Assembly: GCF_031679605.1 (NCBI RefSeq)
Contig: NZ_CP117522.1
Coordinates: forward strand, 7,936,001 to 8,000,000
Direction of reading: 5' to 3'
From: Streptomyces luomodiensis
Lineage (GTDB): Bacteria; Actinomycetota; Actinomycetes; Streptomycetales; Streptomycetaceae
DNA length: 64,000 nt
The notes beneath the pieces are model-generated. The model ran no database searches, was not told the DNA's origin, and saw only the letters and a program-made list of their open reading frames with translations. How positions within the stretch are numbered: the stretch's first letter is position 1; each line of letters begins with the position of its first letter. Shown here piece after piece: positions 33,696 through 45,890 of the stretch. Made by a program: the position numbers and the translations under genes.

Positions 33696-34312
33696 TCGCG
33701 TTCGTCTCCGGTCCGGTGGCGGCCGTCGCCCCGGACACCGCCGTGATCGAGGTCGGCGGGGTGGGCATGGCGGTCCAGTGCACCCCGGCCACCCTGTCCG
33801 GGCTGCGCGTCGGCGAGCAGGCCCGGCTGGCCACCTCCCTCGTCGTCCGTGAGGACTCGCTGACCCTCTACGGCTTCGCCGACGACGACGAGCGCCAGGT
33901 CTTCGAGCTGCTCCAGACCGCCAGCGGGGTCGGCCCCCGGCTGGCCCAGGCCATGCTGGCCGTGCACTCCCCGGACGCGCTGCGGCGCGCGGTGTCGACC
34001 GGGGACGAGAAGGCGCTCACCGCGGTCCCCGGCATCGGGAAGAAGGGGGCCCAGCGGCTGCTGCTGGAGCTCAAGGACCGGCTCGGCGAGCCGCTCGGCT
34101 CCGCCGTGCCCGGCGCCCGCTCCGCGCCCGCCCCCGGCTGGAGCGATCAGCTGCACACCGCGCTGGTCGGCCTCGGCTACGCCACCCGGGAGGCCGACGA
34201 GGCGGTCGCCGCCGTCACCCCGCAGGCCGAGGAGACGGTGGCCGCGGGCGGCACGCCCCAGGTGGCCCAGCTGCTGCGGGCCGCCCTCCAGACCCTGAAC
34301 CGCACACGGTGA
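33692..34312 (+). CDS. ruvA: Holliday junction branch-migration subunit RuvA
   Basis: 206 residues. Domain I (OB fold) is [25 protein letters not shown], then the two helix-hairpin-helix motifs ([13 protein letters not shown] and [15 protein letters not shown]), a flexible linker and domain [27 protein letters not shown], which binds RuvB. The tetramer holds the junction for RuvB. It is coupled to ruvC by a four-base overlap. Confidence 0.97.
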   Translation: MIAFVSGPVAAVAPDTAVIEVGGVGMAVQCTPATLSGLRVGEQARLATSLVVREDSLTLYGFADDDERQVFELLQTASGVGPRLAQAMLAVHSPDALRRAVSTGDEKALTAVPGIGKKGAQRLLLELKDRLGEPLGSAVPGARSAPAPGWSDQLHTALVGLGYATREADEAVAAVTPQAEETVAAGGTPQVAQLLRAALQTLNRTR

Positions 34313-34379
34313 GCCACCGCCGGCGCGGCAGGCCGCGGCCGGCGGCACCACTCCAGACGACATCGCGAGGCGAAACGCA

Positions 34380-35468
34380 GTGAACTGGGACGAGACCGCA
34401 CCGGCAACCGCCGACGACGCCCCGCCCGGCGCGGGCCGGCGGCTGCTGGGCGCCGACGCCGACGGCGACGACCAGGCGGTGGAGGCCGCGCTGCGCCCCA
34501 AGGACCTCGGCGAGTTCGTCGGGCAGGAGCGGGTGCGCGAGCAGCTGGACCTGGTGCTCAAGGCGGCCCGGCAGCGCGGTGGCACCGCCGACCACGTGCT
34601 TCTCTCCGGCGCGCCCGGACTGGGCAAGACCACCCTCTCCATGATCATCGCAGCCGAGATGGGTGCCCCGATCCGGATCACCTCCGGCCCGGCCATCCAG
34701 CACGCCGGCGATCTGGCCGCGATCCTGTCCTCCCTCACCGAGGGCGAGGTGCTCTTCCTCGACGAGATCCACCGGATGTCCCGGCCTGCCGAGGAGATGC
34801 TCTACATGGCGATGGAGGACTTCCGCGTCGACGTCATCGTCGGCAAGGGGCCCGGGGCCACCGCCATCCCGCTGGAGCTGCCCCCGTTCACCCTGGTCGG
34901 CGCCACCACCCGGGCCGGGCTGCTGCCGCCCCCGCTGCGCGACCGCTTCGGCTTCACCGGCCATATGGAGTTCTACGCCCCGGCCGAGCTGGAGCGGGTC
35001 CTCCACCGCTCCGCCGGGCTGCTCGACGTGACCATAGAGGCCGAGGGCGCGGCCGAGATCGCGGGCCGCTCCCGCGGCACCCCCCGGATCGCCAACCGTC
35101 TGCTGCGCCGGGTGCGCGACTACGCCCAGGTCAAGGCGGACGGCGTGATCACCCGCGAGATCGCCGCCAGCGCCCTCGCCGTGTACGACGTGGACGAGCG
35201 CGGCCTGGACCGGCTGGACCGGGCGGTGCTCAGCGCCCTGCTCAAGCTCTTCGGCGGCGGCCCGGTGGGCCTGTCGACCCTGGCGGTCGCCGTGGGGGAG
35301 GAGCGTGAGACGGTGGAGGAGGTCGCCGAGCCCTTCCTGGTCCGGGAGGGGCTGCTGGCCCGCACCCCCCGGGGACGGGTCGGCACCCCGGCGGCCTGGG
35401 CCCATATGGGACTCACCCCACCGCAGCAGGCCGCCGGCGGCGGTCAGGCGGGCCTGTTCGAGGCATAG
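34380..35468 (+). CDS. ruvB: Holliday junction branch-migration ATPase RuvB
   Basis: A 362-residue AAA+ motor. Walker A is GAPGLGKTT, Walker [10 protein letters not shown], sensor 1 in [10 protein letters not shown], followed by the arginine finger region PLRDRFGF and a winged-helix domain. An N-terminal extension of about 35 residues precedes the [12 protein letters not shown] start. GTG start with GAGG upstream. It pumps DNA through the RuvA-junction complex. Confidence 0.98.
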   Translation: MNWDETAPATADDAPPGAGRRLLGADADGDDQAVEAALRPKDLGEFVGQERVREQLDLVLKAARQRGGTADHVLLSGAPGLGKTTLSMIIAAEMGAPIRITSGPAIQHAGDLAAILSSLTEGEVLFLDEIHRMSRPAEEMLYMAMEDFRVDVIVGKGPGATAIPLELPPFTLVGATTRAGLLPPPLRDRFGFTGHMEFYAPAELERVLHRSAGLLDVTIEAEGAAEIAGRSRGTPRIANRLLRRVRDYAQVKADGVITREIAASALAVYDVDERGLDRLDRAVLSALLKLFGGGPVGLSTLAVAVGEERETVEEVAEPFLVREGLLARTPRGRVGTPAAWAHMGLTPPQQAAGGGQAGLFEA

Positions 35469-35681
35469 CGACGCCTAAGCGCTCGCTTACCCGGCATCAT
35501 GGCGTAGAGGACCAATAATGGCGGGGTCAGGAACCCCGGTACCGCGCCGGGCGTTGTTCCATTGGCGTGGGCTCGCTTAGACTCCGCCGATGCCGTCCGT
35601 ATGCCGTCCGCTCACTGTGCGGTATACCCACCCCCGTAGACCAGGCCGCTCCCCGCGGTCGTGTGAAGGAATTTCCGTCCC

Positions 35682-36182
35682 GTGAATATCGTGACTCTCC
35701 TGCCGTTCATCGTGCTTATCGGGGCCATGTTCCTGATGACGCGTTCGGCCAAGAACAAGCAGCGCCAGGCCCAGCAGATGCGCGAAGAGATGCAGCCGGG
35801 CAGCGGCGTGCGGACCATCGGCGGCATGTACGCGACGGTCAAGGAGGTCCACGACGACACGGTCCTCCTCGAGGTGGCCCCCGGCGTCCACGCGATCTAC
35901 GCGAAGAACGCGGTGGGAGCCATCCTCCCGGACGACGAGTACAACCGCATCGTGCACGGCATCGACCCCGATGAGGACGCCACCGAGACCCCTGTCGTAC
36001 CCGACGACGCCTCCTCGCTGACCGAGGCCGCCGACGGCGACGCCCCCGCCGACAAGGCCGGCGAGGCCGACGAGAAGGCCGGGACGACGGACGCCAAGAA
36101 GATCGACCTCGGCAAGGACGACGCCCCCGCGGCGGACGCCTCCGGGGACGACAAGCGGGACGGCGGCACCGACGCGAAGTAA
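35682..36182 (+). CDS. yajC: Sec accessory subunit YajC
   Basis: 166 residues with a single N-terminal transmembrane helix (VTLLPFIVLIGAMFLMTR) and the conserved YajC region QQMREEMQPGSGVRTIGGMYATV. The C-terminal 65 residues are Asp/Ala/Lys-rich and absent from short homologues. YajC joins SecD-SecF at the SecYEG channel, and secD and secF follow. A strong hairpin at 36195-36234 separates it from secD. Confidence 0.95.
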   Translation: MNIVTLLPFIVLIGAMFLMTRSAKNKQRQAQQMREEMQPGSGVRTIGGMYATVKEVHDDTVLLEVAPGVHAIYAKNAVGAILPDDEYNRIVHGIDPDEDATETPVVPDDASSLTEAADGDAPADKAGEADEKAGTTDAKKIDLGKDDAPAADASGDDKRDGGTDAK

Positions 36183-36194
36183 GTCCGTCACCCG

Positions 36195-36234
36195 GGAACC
36201 GCGGCACGCCCCGATCGGCGCGCCGCGGTTCCCT
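36195..36234 (+). terminator. Hairpin between yajC and secD
   Basis: A perfect 12-bp stem (36195-36206 with 36223-36234) starting 12 bases after the yajC stop. It may end or attenuate the yajC transcript ahead of secD. Confidence 0.65.
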
Positions 36235-36332
36235 GGGACGGTCCAGGCTCCGGCGGGGCTCGTCCCCACAAGACTTCGTGGCCGCCCGGCGCACACCCGA
36301 TGCCGGGCGGTTGGACAGGGAGATACGAGAAG

Positions 36333-38126
36333 GTGGCAGCACCGAAGAAGGGCCGCAGGTCCTCAGGGTCACAGGGCAGGCCAGGGCGCGCCTTGGCCGT
36401 CATCCTGATCGCCATCGTGGGCCTGACCGCGGGGATGTTCGCCTCCGGTCACACCACGCCGCGACTGGGTATCGACCTCGCGGGCGGCACCAGCTTCACG
36501 CTGGAGGCCAAGAACCAACCGGGTAAGCCCAACGCGATCAACTCGGACAACATGAACACCGCCGTGAGCATCATCGAGCGGCGGGTCAACGGTCTGGGCG
36601 TGTCCGAGGCCGAGGTCCAGACGCAGGGCGACAAGCACATCATCGTGAACATCCCCAAGGGGACGAACGCGAAGCAGGCCCGGCAGCAGGTCGGCACCAC
36701 CGCCCAGCTCTACTTCCGGCCGGTGACGACGACCACCAGCGGCGAGAAGACCCCCGAGCCCAGCTCCACCCCCAGCCCGTCCAGCAGCGCCGGCGACAAG
36801 GGCGACAACAAGAGCTCCGGCAAGGACGACAAGGCGTCCGGCACACCGTCGGCGTCGTCCTCGGCGTCTTCTTCCGCCACCGCCAGCCCCAGCACCCAGG
36901 GGCGGGCCCTCTCCGAGGGCCTGAAGGCCGACAAGACGCCCAGCGACAGCCCCTCGCCGACGAAGACCCCGAAGGCCGACGAGTCCACCAGCCCCTCGGA
37001 CTCCACCAGCCAGGACGACCTGACCAAGCAGTTCCAGAACCTGGACTGCACCACCAAGGCGGGCCGCGCCGCGGCGGCCGAGAAGGCGGCCAACGCCAAG
37101 CCGACCGACTCCGTGCTGGCCTGTAGCGAGAAGGGCGACGCCAAGTTCATCCTGGCCCCCTCCGAGGTCGAGGGCACCGACGTGGACGACGCCTCGGCGG
37201 TCTTCGACAGCCAGAACGGGGCGGGCTGGATCGTCCAGCTCGACTTCAACGGCAAGGGCTCCAAGAAGTTCGCCAAGACCACCGGTGAGCTCACCAGCAA
37301 GACCTCCCCGCAGAATCGCTTCGCGATCGTCCTGGACGGCGCGGTCGTCTCCGACCCCGAGGTCACCCAGGGCGCCATCACCGGCGGCCGGGCCACCATC
37401 TCCGGCGGCTTCACCCAGCAGAGCGCCGAGAACCTGGCCAACGTGCTGTCCTACGGTGCGCTGCCGCTGTCCTTCGACATCGCCGACGAGACCACCGTCT
37501 CCGCCGCGCTCGGCGGTGAGCAGCTGGAGGCCGGTCTGATCGCCGGCGCCATCGGCCTCGCGCTCGTCGTGGTCTACCTGGTCGTCTACTACCGCGGCCT
37601 CGCCCTGGTGGCCATGGCCAGCCTCGGCGTCTCGGCGATCCTGACGTACACGATCATGGTGCTGCTCGGCCCGGGTATCGGCTTCGCGCTGAACCTCCCG
37701 GCGGTCTGCGGTGCGATCGTGGCCATCGGTATCACCGCCGACTCGTTCATCGTCTACTTCGAACGGATCCGCGACGAGATCCGGGAGGGCCGCTCGCTGC
37801 GCCCCGCCGTCGAGCGGGGCTGGCCGCGGGCCCGGCGCACCATCCTGGTGTCCGACTTCGTGTCGTTCCTGGCCGCCGCGGTGCTCTACATCGTCACCGT
37901 CGGCAAGGTGCAGGGCTTCGCCTTCACCCTGGGGCTGACCACGCTGCTCGACATCGCCGTGGTGTTCCTCTTCACCAAGCCGCTGATGACGATCCTCGCC
38001 CGCCGTCCGTTCTTCGGGAACGGCCACTCGTGGTCCGGTCTGGACCCCAAGCGCCTCGGGGTCAAGCCACCGCTGCGCCGTCGCCGTCCCGCCGCCCCCG
38101 GCCCCGCCGACACGAAGGAGGCGTGA
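36333..38126 (+). CDS. secD: Protein translocase subunit SecD
   Basis: 597 residues from the GTG at 36333, which gives the usual VAAPKKGRRS start; GGGAGA lies upstream. Topology: one helix near residues 20-38, a large external P1 region and five C-terminal helices, with the RND-type motifs LGIDLAGGTSFTLEA and the D-x6-R-like segment in VAIGITADSFIVYFERI. P1 is interrupted by about 100 residues (roughly 134-230) very rich in Ser, Thr, Pro, Lys and Asp. SecDF uses the proton gradient to pull proteins across. secF starts two bases after the stop. Confidence 0.97.
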   Translation: MAAPKKGRRSSGSQGRPGRALAVILIAIVGLTAGMFASGHTTPRLGIDLAGGTSFTLEAKNQPGKPNAINSDNMNTAVSIIERRVNGLGVSEAEVQTQGDKHIIVNIPKGTNAKQARQQVGTTAQLYFRPVTTTTSGEKTPEPSSTPSPSSSAGDKGDNKSSGKDDKASGTPSASSSASSSATASPSTQGRALSEGLKADKTPSDSPSPTKTPKADESTSPSDSTSQDDLTKQFQNLDCTTKAGRAAAAEKAANAKPTDSVLACSEKGDAKFILAPSEVEGTDVDDASAVFDSQNGAGWIVQLDFNGKGSKKFAKTTGELTSKTSPQNRFAIVLDGAVVSDPEVTQGAITGGRATISGGFTQQSAENLANVLSYGALPLSFDIADETTVSAALGGEQLEAGLIAGAIGLALVVVYLVVYYRGLALVAMASLGVSAILTYTIMVLLGPGIGFALNLPAVCGAIVAIGITADSFIVYFERIRDEIREGRSLRPAVERGWPRARRTILVSDFVSFLAAAVLYIVTVGKVQGFAFTLGLTTLLDIAVVFLFTKPLMTILARRPFFGNGHSWSGLDPKRLGVKPPLRRRRPAAPGPADTKEA

Positions 38127-38127
38127 G

Positions 38128-39252
38128 ATGTCGCGACTCGGCACTCTCGGCGCCAGGCTCTACCGAGGCGAGGTCGGCTACGACTTCGTCGGCAAGCGGA
38201 AGATCTGGTACGGCGTCTCGATACTGATCACCATCACGGCCATCGTGGGCCTGGCGGTGCGCGGCCTGAACATGGGCATCGAGTTCTCCGGCGGCGCGGT
38301 CTTCACCACCCCCAACAACACCAAGGTCTCCGCCTCCGATCTGCGTCAGGCGGCCGAGAAGGCGGCCGGCGACCACACCGTCGTGGTCCAGGAGCTCGGC
38401 CGCGGCGGCGTGCGGATCCAGATCAGCGAGCTGGACACCAAGGAGGCCCTGCCGGTCCAGGAGGAGCTCGCCAAGGAGCTGCACGTCACCACCAGCAAGA
38501 TCGACACCCAGCTGGTCGGCCCGAGCTGGGGCGAGCAGATCGCCAGCAAGGCGTGGCAGGGTCTGGCGATCTTCATGGTGCTGGTCGTGATCTACCTCGC
38601 CATCGCCTTCGAATGGCGGATGGCGCTGGCCGCCCTGATCGCGCTGATCCACGACCTCACCATCACCGTCGGTGTCTACGCGCTGGTCGGCTTCGAGGTC
38701 ACCCCGGGCACGGTGATCGGTCTGCTGACGATCCTCGGTTACTCGCTCTACGACACCGTCGTGGTCTTCGACGGTCTCAAGGAAGCGTCGAAGGACATCA
38801 CCAAGCAGACCCGCTTCACCTACAGCGAGGTCGCCAACCGCAGCCTCAACTCGACCCTGGTGCGGTCCATCAACACCACGGTCGTGGCGCTGCTGCCGGT
38901 CGGCGCGCTGCTGTTCATCGGCGGCGGTGCGCTCGGCGCCGGCATGCTCAACGACATCTCGCTGGCGCTCTTCGTCGGCCTCGCCGCCGGTGCGTACTCC
39001 TCGATCTTCATCGCGACCCCGCTGGTCGCCGATCTGAAGGAGCGCGACCCGAAGATGAAGGCGCTGGCCAAGCGGGTGAAGGCCAAGCGCGCCGCCGCGG
39101 CCAAGACCGAGGCCACCGACCCGGCGGCCGAGGAGGACGACGCGCGCGACCTGGAGGACGCCGCGGCGGCCCCCGCCGGGGTCGTCGGCCAGCGCCGCCA
39201 GCCCGCCTCCCGTAACCGGGGCCGCGGCCGGCCCTCGGGCAAGCGGCGCTGA
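38128..39252 (+). CDS. secF: Protein translocase subunit SecF
   Basis: 374 residues with six helices. The first follows RGEVGYDFVGKRKIWYG, then GIEFSGGAVF, and in the membrane ALIALIHDLTITVGVYALVG and ILGYSLYDTVVVFDGLKE, the SecF proton-relay signature. The C-terminus is a long charged tail (AKRAAAAKTEATDPAAEEDD). It forms SecDF with the preceding gene. Confidence 0.97.
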   Translation: MSRLGTLGARLYRGEVGYDFVGKRKIWYGVSILITITAIVGLAVRGLNMGIEFSGGAVFTTPNNTKVSASDLRQAAEKAAGDHTVVVQELGRGGVRIQISELDTKEALPVQEELAKELHVTTSKIDTQLVGPSWGEQIASKAWQGLAIFMVLVVIYLAIAFEWRMALAALIALIHDLTITVGVYALVGFEVTPGTVIGLLTILGYSLYDTVVVFDGLKEASKDITKQTRFTYSEVANRSLNSTLVRSINTTVVALLPVGALLFIGGGALGAGMLNDISLALFVGLAAGAYSSIFIATPLVADLKERDPKMKALAKRVKAKRAAAAKTEATDPAAEEDDARDLEDAAAAPAGVVGQRRQPASRNRGRGRPSGKRR

Positions 39253-39277
39253 GCGGGAAGGGCGAGGGGACACCCAG

Positions 39278-39880
39278 ATGACAGAGGCAGAGGTGACACA
39301 GACTCCGGCAGGCAGTCCGGACGGCTTCGGCGGCGCCGCCGCCGAGGAGCTGCGCGCGCTGCTGCTCAGCCGGATCCAGGACGTGCCGGACTACCCCGAG
39401 CCGGGCGTGATGTTCAAGGACATCACCCCGCTGCTCGCCGACGCCGCCGCCTTCGGCGCGCTGACCGAAGCGCTCGCCGAGCTGTGCGTCCGCCACCGGG
39501 CGGACAAGGTGGTGGGCCTGGAGGCGCGCGGCTTCATCCTCGCCGCCCCGGCCGCCGTCCGCGCCGGAATCGGCTTCGTACCGGTCCGCAAGGCCGGCAA
39601 GCTCCCCGGCGCCACGCTCGGCCAGGCGTACGAGCTGGAGTACGGCACCGCCGAGATCGAGATACACGCCGACGCGCTGGAGCCGGGTGACCGGGTGCTG
39701 GTGATCGACGACGTGCTGGCCACCGGCGGCACCGCCGAGGCCTCCCTCCAGCTCATCCGGCGGGCCGGCGCCCAGGTCGCCGGGGTCGCCGTGCTGCTGG
39801 AGCTCGGCTTCCTCGACGGCCGCGGCCGGCTGCTGGGCGCGCTCGACAGCGCCCCGCTGGAGGCCCTGATCACGGTCTGA
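39278..39880 (+). CDS. apt: Adenine phosphoribosyltransferase
   Basis: 200 residues. IQDVPDYPEPGVMFKDITPLL is the APT start, VGLEARGFILAAPAA the dimer/hood segment, RKAGKLPG the flexible loop and VLVIDDVLATGGTAEA the PRPP-binding loop. It recycles adenine to AMP. The 25 N-terminal residues before the core are variable. Between secF and relA, the usual place in Streptomyces, where purine salvage and (p)ppGpp genes adjoin. Confidence 0.96.
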   Translation: MTEAEVTQTPAGSPDGFGGAAAEELRALLLSRIQDVPDYPEPGVMFKDITPLLADAAAFGALTEALAELCVRHRADKVVGLEARGFILAAPAAVRAGIGFVPVRKAGKLPGATLGQAYELEYGTAEIEIHADALEPGDRVLVIDDVLATGGTAEASLQLIRRAGAQVAGVAVLLELGFLDGRGRLLGALDSAPLEALITV

Positions 39881-39919
39881 GCAGGGTCCGGGCCCGCGCA
39901 CCGGGCCGGGACGACCGCC

Positions 39920-39958
39920 GGAGGGCGGGGACGGCGCACCGCCGGGTCCCCGCCCTCC
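39920..39958 (+). terminator. Terminator after apt
   Basis: A 12-bp stem (39920-39931 with 39947-39958) plus an inner CGGCG/CGCCG stem, about 40 bases after the stop. It isolates relA from the upstream genes. Confidence 0.85.
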
Positions 39959-40032
39959 GTCATATCCGCCCATGCCCGCGTCCTGCCCCCGCTTCACGGT
40001 CGGGAGGCAAGCGGAGTGGCGGGATCGATACC

Positions 40033-40068
40033 ATGGCAGCCCGACCTCCTGAGGTCCGGACCGCTTGA
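40033..40068 (+). CDS. Possible 11-residue leader peptide before relA
   Basis: An ATG frame encodes M-A-A-R-P-P-E-V-R-T-A and ends in TGA at 40066-40068, overlapping the GAGGAG ribosome site of relA. It also contains GACCTC/GAGGTC with a 2-base gap. Termination right on the ribosome site could couple translation. No experiment or conservation is available here, so this is speculative. Confidence 0.25.
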   Translation: MAARPPEVRTA

Positions 40069-40077
40069 GGAGTGCCC

Positions 40078-42592
<2,515 letters not shown>

Positions 42593-42612
<20 letters not shown>

Positions 42613-42634
42613 GCCTCGGCCCGCGCCCGCTGAG
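42593..42634. repeat. Perfect 21-bp tandem duplication spanning the relA stop codon
   Basis: Bases 42593-42613 and 42614-42634 are identical. The first copy carries the last relA codons and the TGA; the second repeats them in the same frame. Same size and position relative to a stop as the duplication at pabC. Confidence 0.92.
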
Positions 42635-42645
42635 CGCGCGTACGA

Positions 42646-42680
42646 CGGCGGCCCCCGACGCCTCGCGCCGGGGGCCGCCG
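42646..42680. terminator. Bidirectional terminator between relA and the DUF349 gene
   Basis: A perfect 12-bp stem (42646-42657 with 42669-42680) around an 11-base loop. It lies between convergent genes, 33 bases after the relA stop and 26 bases after the DUF349 stop. Confidence 0.85.
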
Positions 42681-42706
42681 CCGTATCCCGTGTCGGCCGG
42701 GTGGGG

Positions 42707-43936
42707 TCAGCCGCCGAACTCCTGGAGCCCCTTCAGCGCCTGGTCCAGCAGCGCCTGGCGGCCCTCCAGCTCCTTGGAGAGCTTGTCGGCCTTCGCGTTG
42801 TTCCCCGCCGCGCGGGCCGCGTCGATCTGGGCGCGGAGCTTGTCGACGGCGTCCTGGAGCTGGCCGGTGAGCCCCTCGGCGCGGGCCCGCGCCTCCGGGT
42901 TGGTCCGCCGCCACTCCGCTTCCTCGGCCTCCTGGATGGCGCGCTCCACCGCGTGGATCCGGCCCTCGATCCGGGCGCGGGCGTCCCTCGGCACATGGCC
43001 GATGGCCTCCCACCGCTCGTTGACCGACCGGAAGGCCGCGCGGGCCGCCTTCAGGTCCGAGATCGGCAGCAGCTTCTCGGCCTCGACGACGAGCTCCTCC
43101 TTACGGGTGAGGTTCTCCCGCTGCTCGGCGTCGCGCTCCGCGAAGACCTCGCTGCGCGCCTGGAAGAAGATGTCCTGCGCACCGCGGAAGCGGTTCCACA
43201 GGTCCTCCTCGGCCTCGCGCTGCGCCCGGCCCGCGGCCTTCCAGTCCGTCATCAGCTCCCGGTACCGGGCCGCGGTCGGACCCCAGTCGGTGGAGCCGGA
43301 GAGCGCCTCGGCCTCGGCGACCAGCTTCTCCTTGGTCTGACGGGCCTCCTCGCGCTGGGCGTCCAGCGCCGCGAAATGCGCCTTGCGCCGCTTGGAGAAC
43401 GCCGAGCGGGCGTGCGAGAAGCGGTGCCACAGCTCGTCGTCGGTCTTGCGGTCCAGGCGGGGCAGCCCCTTCCAGGTGTCCACCAGGGCGCGCAGCCGCT
43501 CCCCGGCCGCCCGCCACTGCTCGCTGGCGGCCAGCTGCTCGGCCTCGGCGACCAGCTCCTCCTTGGCCCTGCGGGCCTCGTCGGCCTGGACCGCCTTGGC
43601 CGCCTTGCGCTGCTCGCGGCGGACCTCGACCTGCTCGGCGAGCTTGTCGAGCCGCTCCCTGAGCGCGCCCAGATCGCCCACCGCGTGGTGCTCGTCGACC
43701 TGGTGCCGGATGTGATCGATGGCCGTCGTCGCGTCCTTGGCCGACAGGTCGGTGGTCTTGACCCGGCGCTCGAGGAGGTCGATCTCGACGACCAGACCGT
43801 CGTACTTGCGCTCGAAGTAGGCGAGGGCCTCTTCCGGCGATCCCGCCTGCCACGACCCGACGACCCGCTCACCGTCGGCCGTACGCACGTACACGGTCCC
43901 CGCCTCGTCGACGCGGCCCCAAGGCTCGCTGCTCAC
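42707..43936 (-). CDS. DUF349 repeat protein
   Basis: 409 residues from the GTG at 43936, chosen because GGAGGAGG precedes it. The protein starts WGRVDEAGTVYVRTADGERVVG, a small beta domain, and continues as long charged coiled-coil helices with at least three DUF349 units recognisable by their W-K/R...LW-x-R-F pattern, for example DDELWHRFSHARSAF and EEDLWNRFRGAQDIFF. The cellular role is not established. Beside relA. Confidence 0.9.
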   Translation of the reverse strand: MSSEPWGRVDEAGTVYVRTADGERVVGSWQAGSPEEALAYFERKYDGLVVEIDLLERRVKTTDLSAKDATTAIDHIRHQVDEHHAVGDLGALRERLDKLAEQVEVRREQRKAAKAVQADEARRAKEELVAEAEQLAASEQWRAAGERLRALVDTWKGLPRLDRKTDDELWHRFSHARSAFSKRRKAHFAALDAQREEARQTKEKLVAEAEALSGSTDWGPTAARYRELMTDWKAAGRAQREAEEDLWNRFRGAQDIFFQARSEVFAERDAEQRENLTRKEELVVEAEKLLPISDLKAARAAFRSVNERWEAIGHVPRDARARIEGRIHAVERAIQEAEEAEWRRTNPEARARAEGLTGQLQDAVDKLRAQIDAARAAGNNAKADKLSKELEGRQALLDQALKGLQEFGG

Positions 43937-44144
43937 AGCGCCTCCTCCACATGATGCCGGGGCGGGCGCGCGGCCCGTGGGCATCGTCCACAGTTTCTTC
44001 CGGCCGGGATACGCCCGGCCGGTCTCACAGCAGGATGGCGGCCACCAGGGGCAGGCACCCTACACAACGCCAACATAGGCGACCGGTGCCCCGGCTGTCC
44101 GTATCCTGCGCGACCGAAATTTCGCAGTACGCACGTCAGCCACC

Positions 44145-45008
44145 TCAGGACTTGGTGACCGTCGCCTTGTTGATCACCACGCTGGCGTTCGGGGCGGTGT
44201 TCATCGTCTGGTCCGCGGGAGCCGCCCCGGCGTCGGCGATCTTCTTCAGGACCTTCATACCGGCCTCGTCCACGGTGCCGAAGGGTGTGTAGTCCGCCGG
44301 GAGCTCGCTGTCCTGGTAGACCAGGAAGAACTGGCTGCCGCCGGTGTTCCGGCCCTGCTTGGTCTGGGGGTTGTACTGGTTGGCCATCGCGACCGTGCCG
44401 GCCGGGTACTTGCCGCCCTTGAGCGAGGAGTCCTTCAGGTTCTCGTCCGGGATGGTGTAGCCGGGGCCGCCCGCGCCGGTGCCCTGCGGATCACCGCACT
44501 GGAGCACATAGATCCCCGAATTCACCAGGCGGTGGCACTTGGTGTGGTCGAAGAACCCCTTGCCCGCCAGGAAGTCGAAGGAGTTGACCGTGTGCGGCGC
44601 CTTGCCGGCGTCCATGGCGATGGAGATGTCGCCACAGGTCGTCTCCAGTTTCATCGTGTAGGAGGCCGACTTGTCGATCGTGATCGACGGCTCCTTCTTC
44701 CACGACAGCTTCTTCGGCTTCTGGTCCGCCACCTTCTTCGCCTCCTTGGCGCACGGGTCCGGAGCCTTGCTGGTGGCGGCGGCCGAGGGGGTGCCGGACG
44801 CGGCGGCGTCGTCCTTCTTGTCCTTGTCGTTCCCGGACAGGGCGCCGGTGGCCGCCACGGCGCCGCCTCCGGCCAGGACCACGGCCAGTACGGAGGCGAT
44901 CACCACATTGCGCTGGCGCGCTTTGCGCCGGGCGGTTTCGCGCCGCTGCTGCTGCCGAAGGTACTTCTCCCGGGCGAGTTGCCGCCGCCGCTGCTCGTTA
45001 CTGACCAC
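44145..45008 (-). CDS. Membrane-anchored peptidyl-prolyl isomerase (cyclophilin)
   Basis: 287 residues from the GTG at 45008, with GAGGAG upstream. A very basic N-terminus is followed by one transmembrane helix (residues 35-57) and a Lys/Asp/Ala-rich linker, so the enzyme domain is outside the cell. The cyclophilin core shows FDHTKCHRLV, a QCGDPQGTGAGGPGY segment, AMANQ and GSQFFLVYQD. The usual catalytic Arg of the FxRV motif is represented by HRLV. It should assist folding of exported proteins. Confidence 0.92.
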   Translation of the reverse strand: MVSNEQRRRQLAREKYLRQQQRRETARRKARQRNVVIASVLAVVLAGGGAVAATGALSGNDKDKKDDAAASGTPSAAATSKAPDPCAKEAKKVADQKPKKLSWKKEPSITIDKSASYTMKLETTCGDISIAMDAGKAPHTVNSFDFLAGKGFFDHTKCHRLVNSGIYVLQCGDPQGTGAGGPGYTIPDENLKDSSLKGGKYPAGTVAMANQYNPQTKQGRNTGGSQFFLVYQDSELPADYTPFGTVDEAGMKVLKKIADAGAAPADQTMNTAPNASVVINKATVTKS

Positions 45009-45160
45009 CGGGTCGTCTCCTCATGGCGTGTGCCGTCGGTGTCCTGCTGTTGTGTATGAGGGTTCGGGCGTACCGTATACGGGTTCGCTGTGGCGGGGGC
45101 GCCGCCGGTAGGCTCTGGTGCTGCCGACAAACCTCCACCGGACGACTTTTAAGGACGATC

Positions 45161-45877
45161 GTGCTCATTGCCGGGTTCCCCGCCGGGGCCTGGGGGACCA
45201 ACTGCTATCTGGTCGCCCCCGCCGCCGGTGAGGAGTGCGTGATCATCGACCCGGGCCATCAGGCGGCCCAAGGCGTCGAGGAGGCGGTCGCCAAGCATCG
45301 GCTCAAGCCCGTCGCCGTCGTCCTCACCCACGGCCACATCGACCATGTCGCCTCGGTCGTCCCGGTCTGCGGCGCGCATGACGTACCGGCCTGGATCCAC
45401 CCGTCCGACCGCTTCATGATGAGCGATCCCGAGAAGGCCCTCGGGCGCTCCATCGGCATGCCGCTGATGGGCGAGCTCACCGTGGGCGAGCCGGACGACG
45501 TCAAGGAGCTGGCCGACGGCGCCGAGTTGAAGCTGGCCGGTCTCGAGTTCTCCGTCGCGCACGCCCCGGGCCATACCAAGGGGTCGGTGACCTTCCGGAT
45601 GCCCGAGCAGGCGGACATCCCGTCCGTCTTCTTCTCGGGCGATCTGCTCTTCGCCGGCTCCATCGGACGCACCGACCTGCCCGGCGGTGACCACGCCGAG
45701 ATACTCGAGTCGCTGGCCCGTGTGGTCCTGCCGCTCGACGACTCGACCGTGGTGCTGTCCGGCCATGGCCCCCAGACCAGCATCGGCCGTGAGCGTGCCG
45801 CCAACCCGTATCTGCGCGAGGTGGCCGCCGGCCTGGGAGACGGCGTACAGCGCCCGGCTCCGCGACGAGGAATGTGA
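45161..45877 (+). CDS. Metallo-beta-lactamase-fold hydrolase (glyoxalase II-like)
   Basis: 238 residues from the GTG at 45161, preceded by AAGGACG. The metal motif is [12 protein letters not shown] (H-x-H-x-D-H), with the later His in [11 protein letters not shown], Asp in FFSGDLLF and His in [10 protein letters not shown]. Length and motifs resemble bacterial hydroxyacylglutathione-hydrolase-like proteins; this lineage uses mycothiol, so the thioester substrate is open. Its stop lies 14 bases before hisS. Confidence 0.9.
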   Translation: MLIAGFPAGAWGTNCYLVAPAAGEECVIIDPGHQAAQGVEEAVAKHRLKPVAVVLTHGHIDHVASVVPVCGAHDVPAWIHPSDRFMMSDPEKALGRSIGMPLMGELTVGEPDDVKELADGAELKLAGLEFSVAHAPGHTKGSVTFRMPEQADIPSVFFSGDLLFAGSIGRTDLPGGDHAEILESLARVVLPLDDSTVVLSGHGPQTSIGRERAANPYLREVAAGLGDGVQRPAPRRGM

Positions 45878-45890
45878 CGAGAGACTTCCG

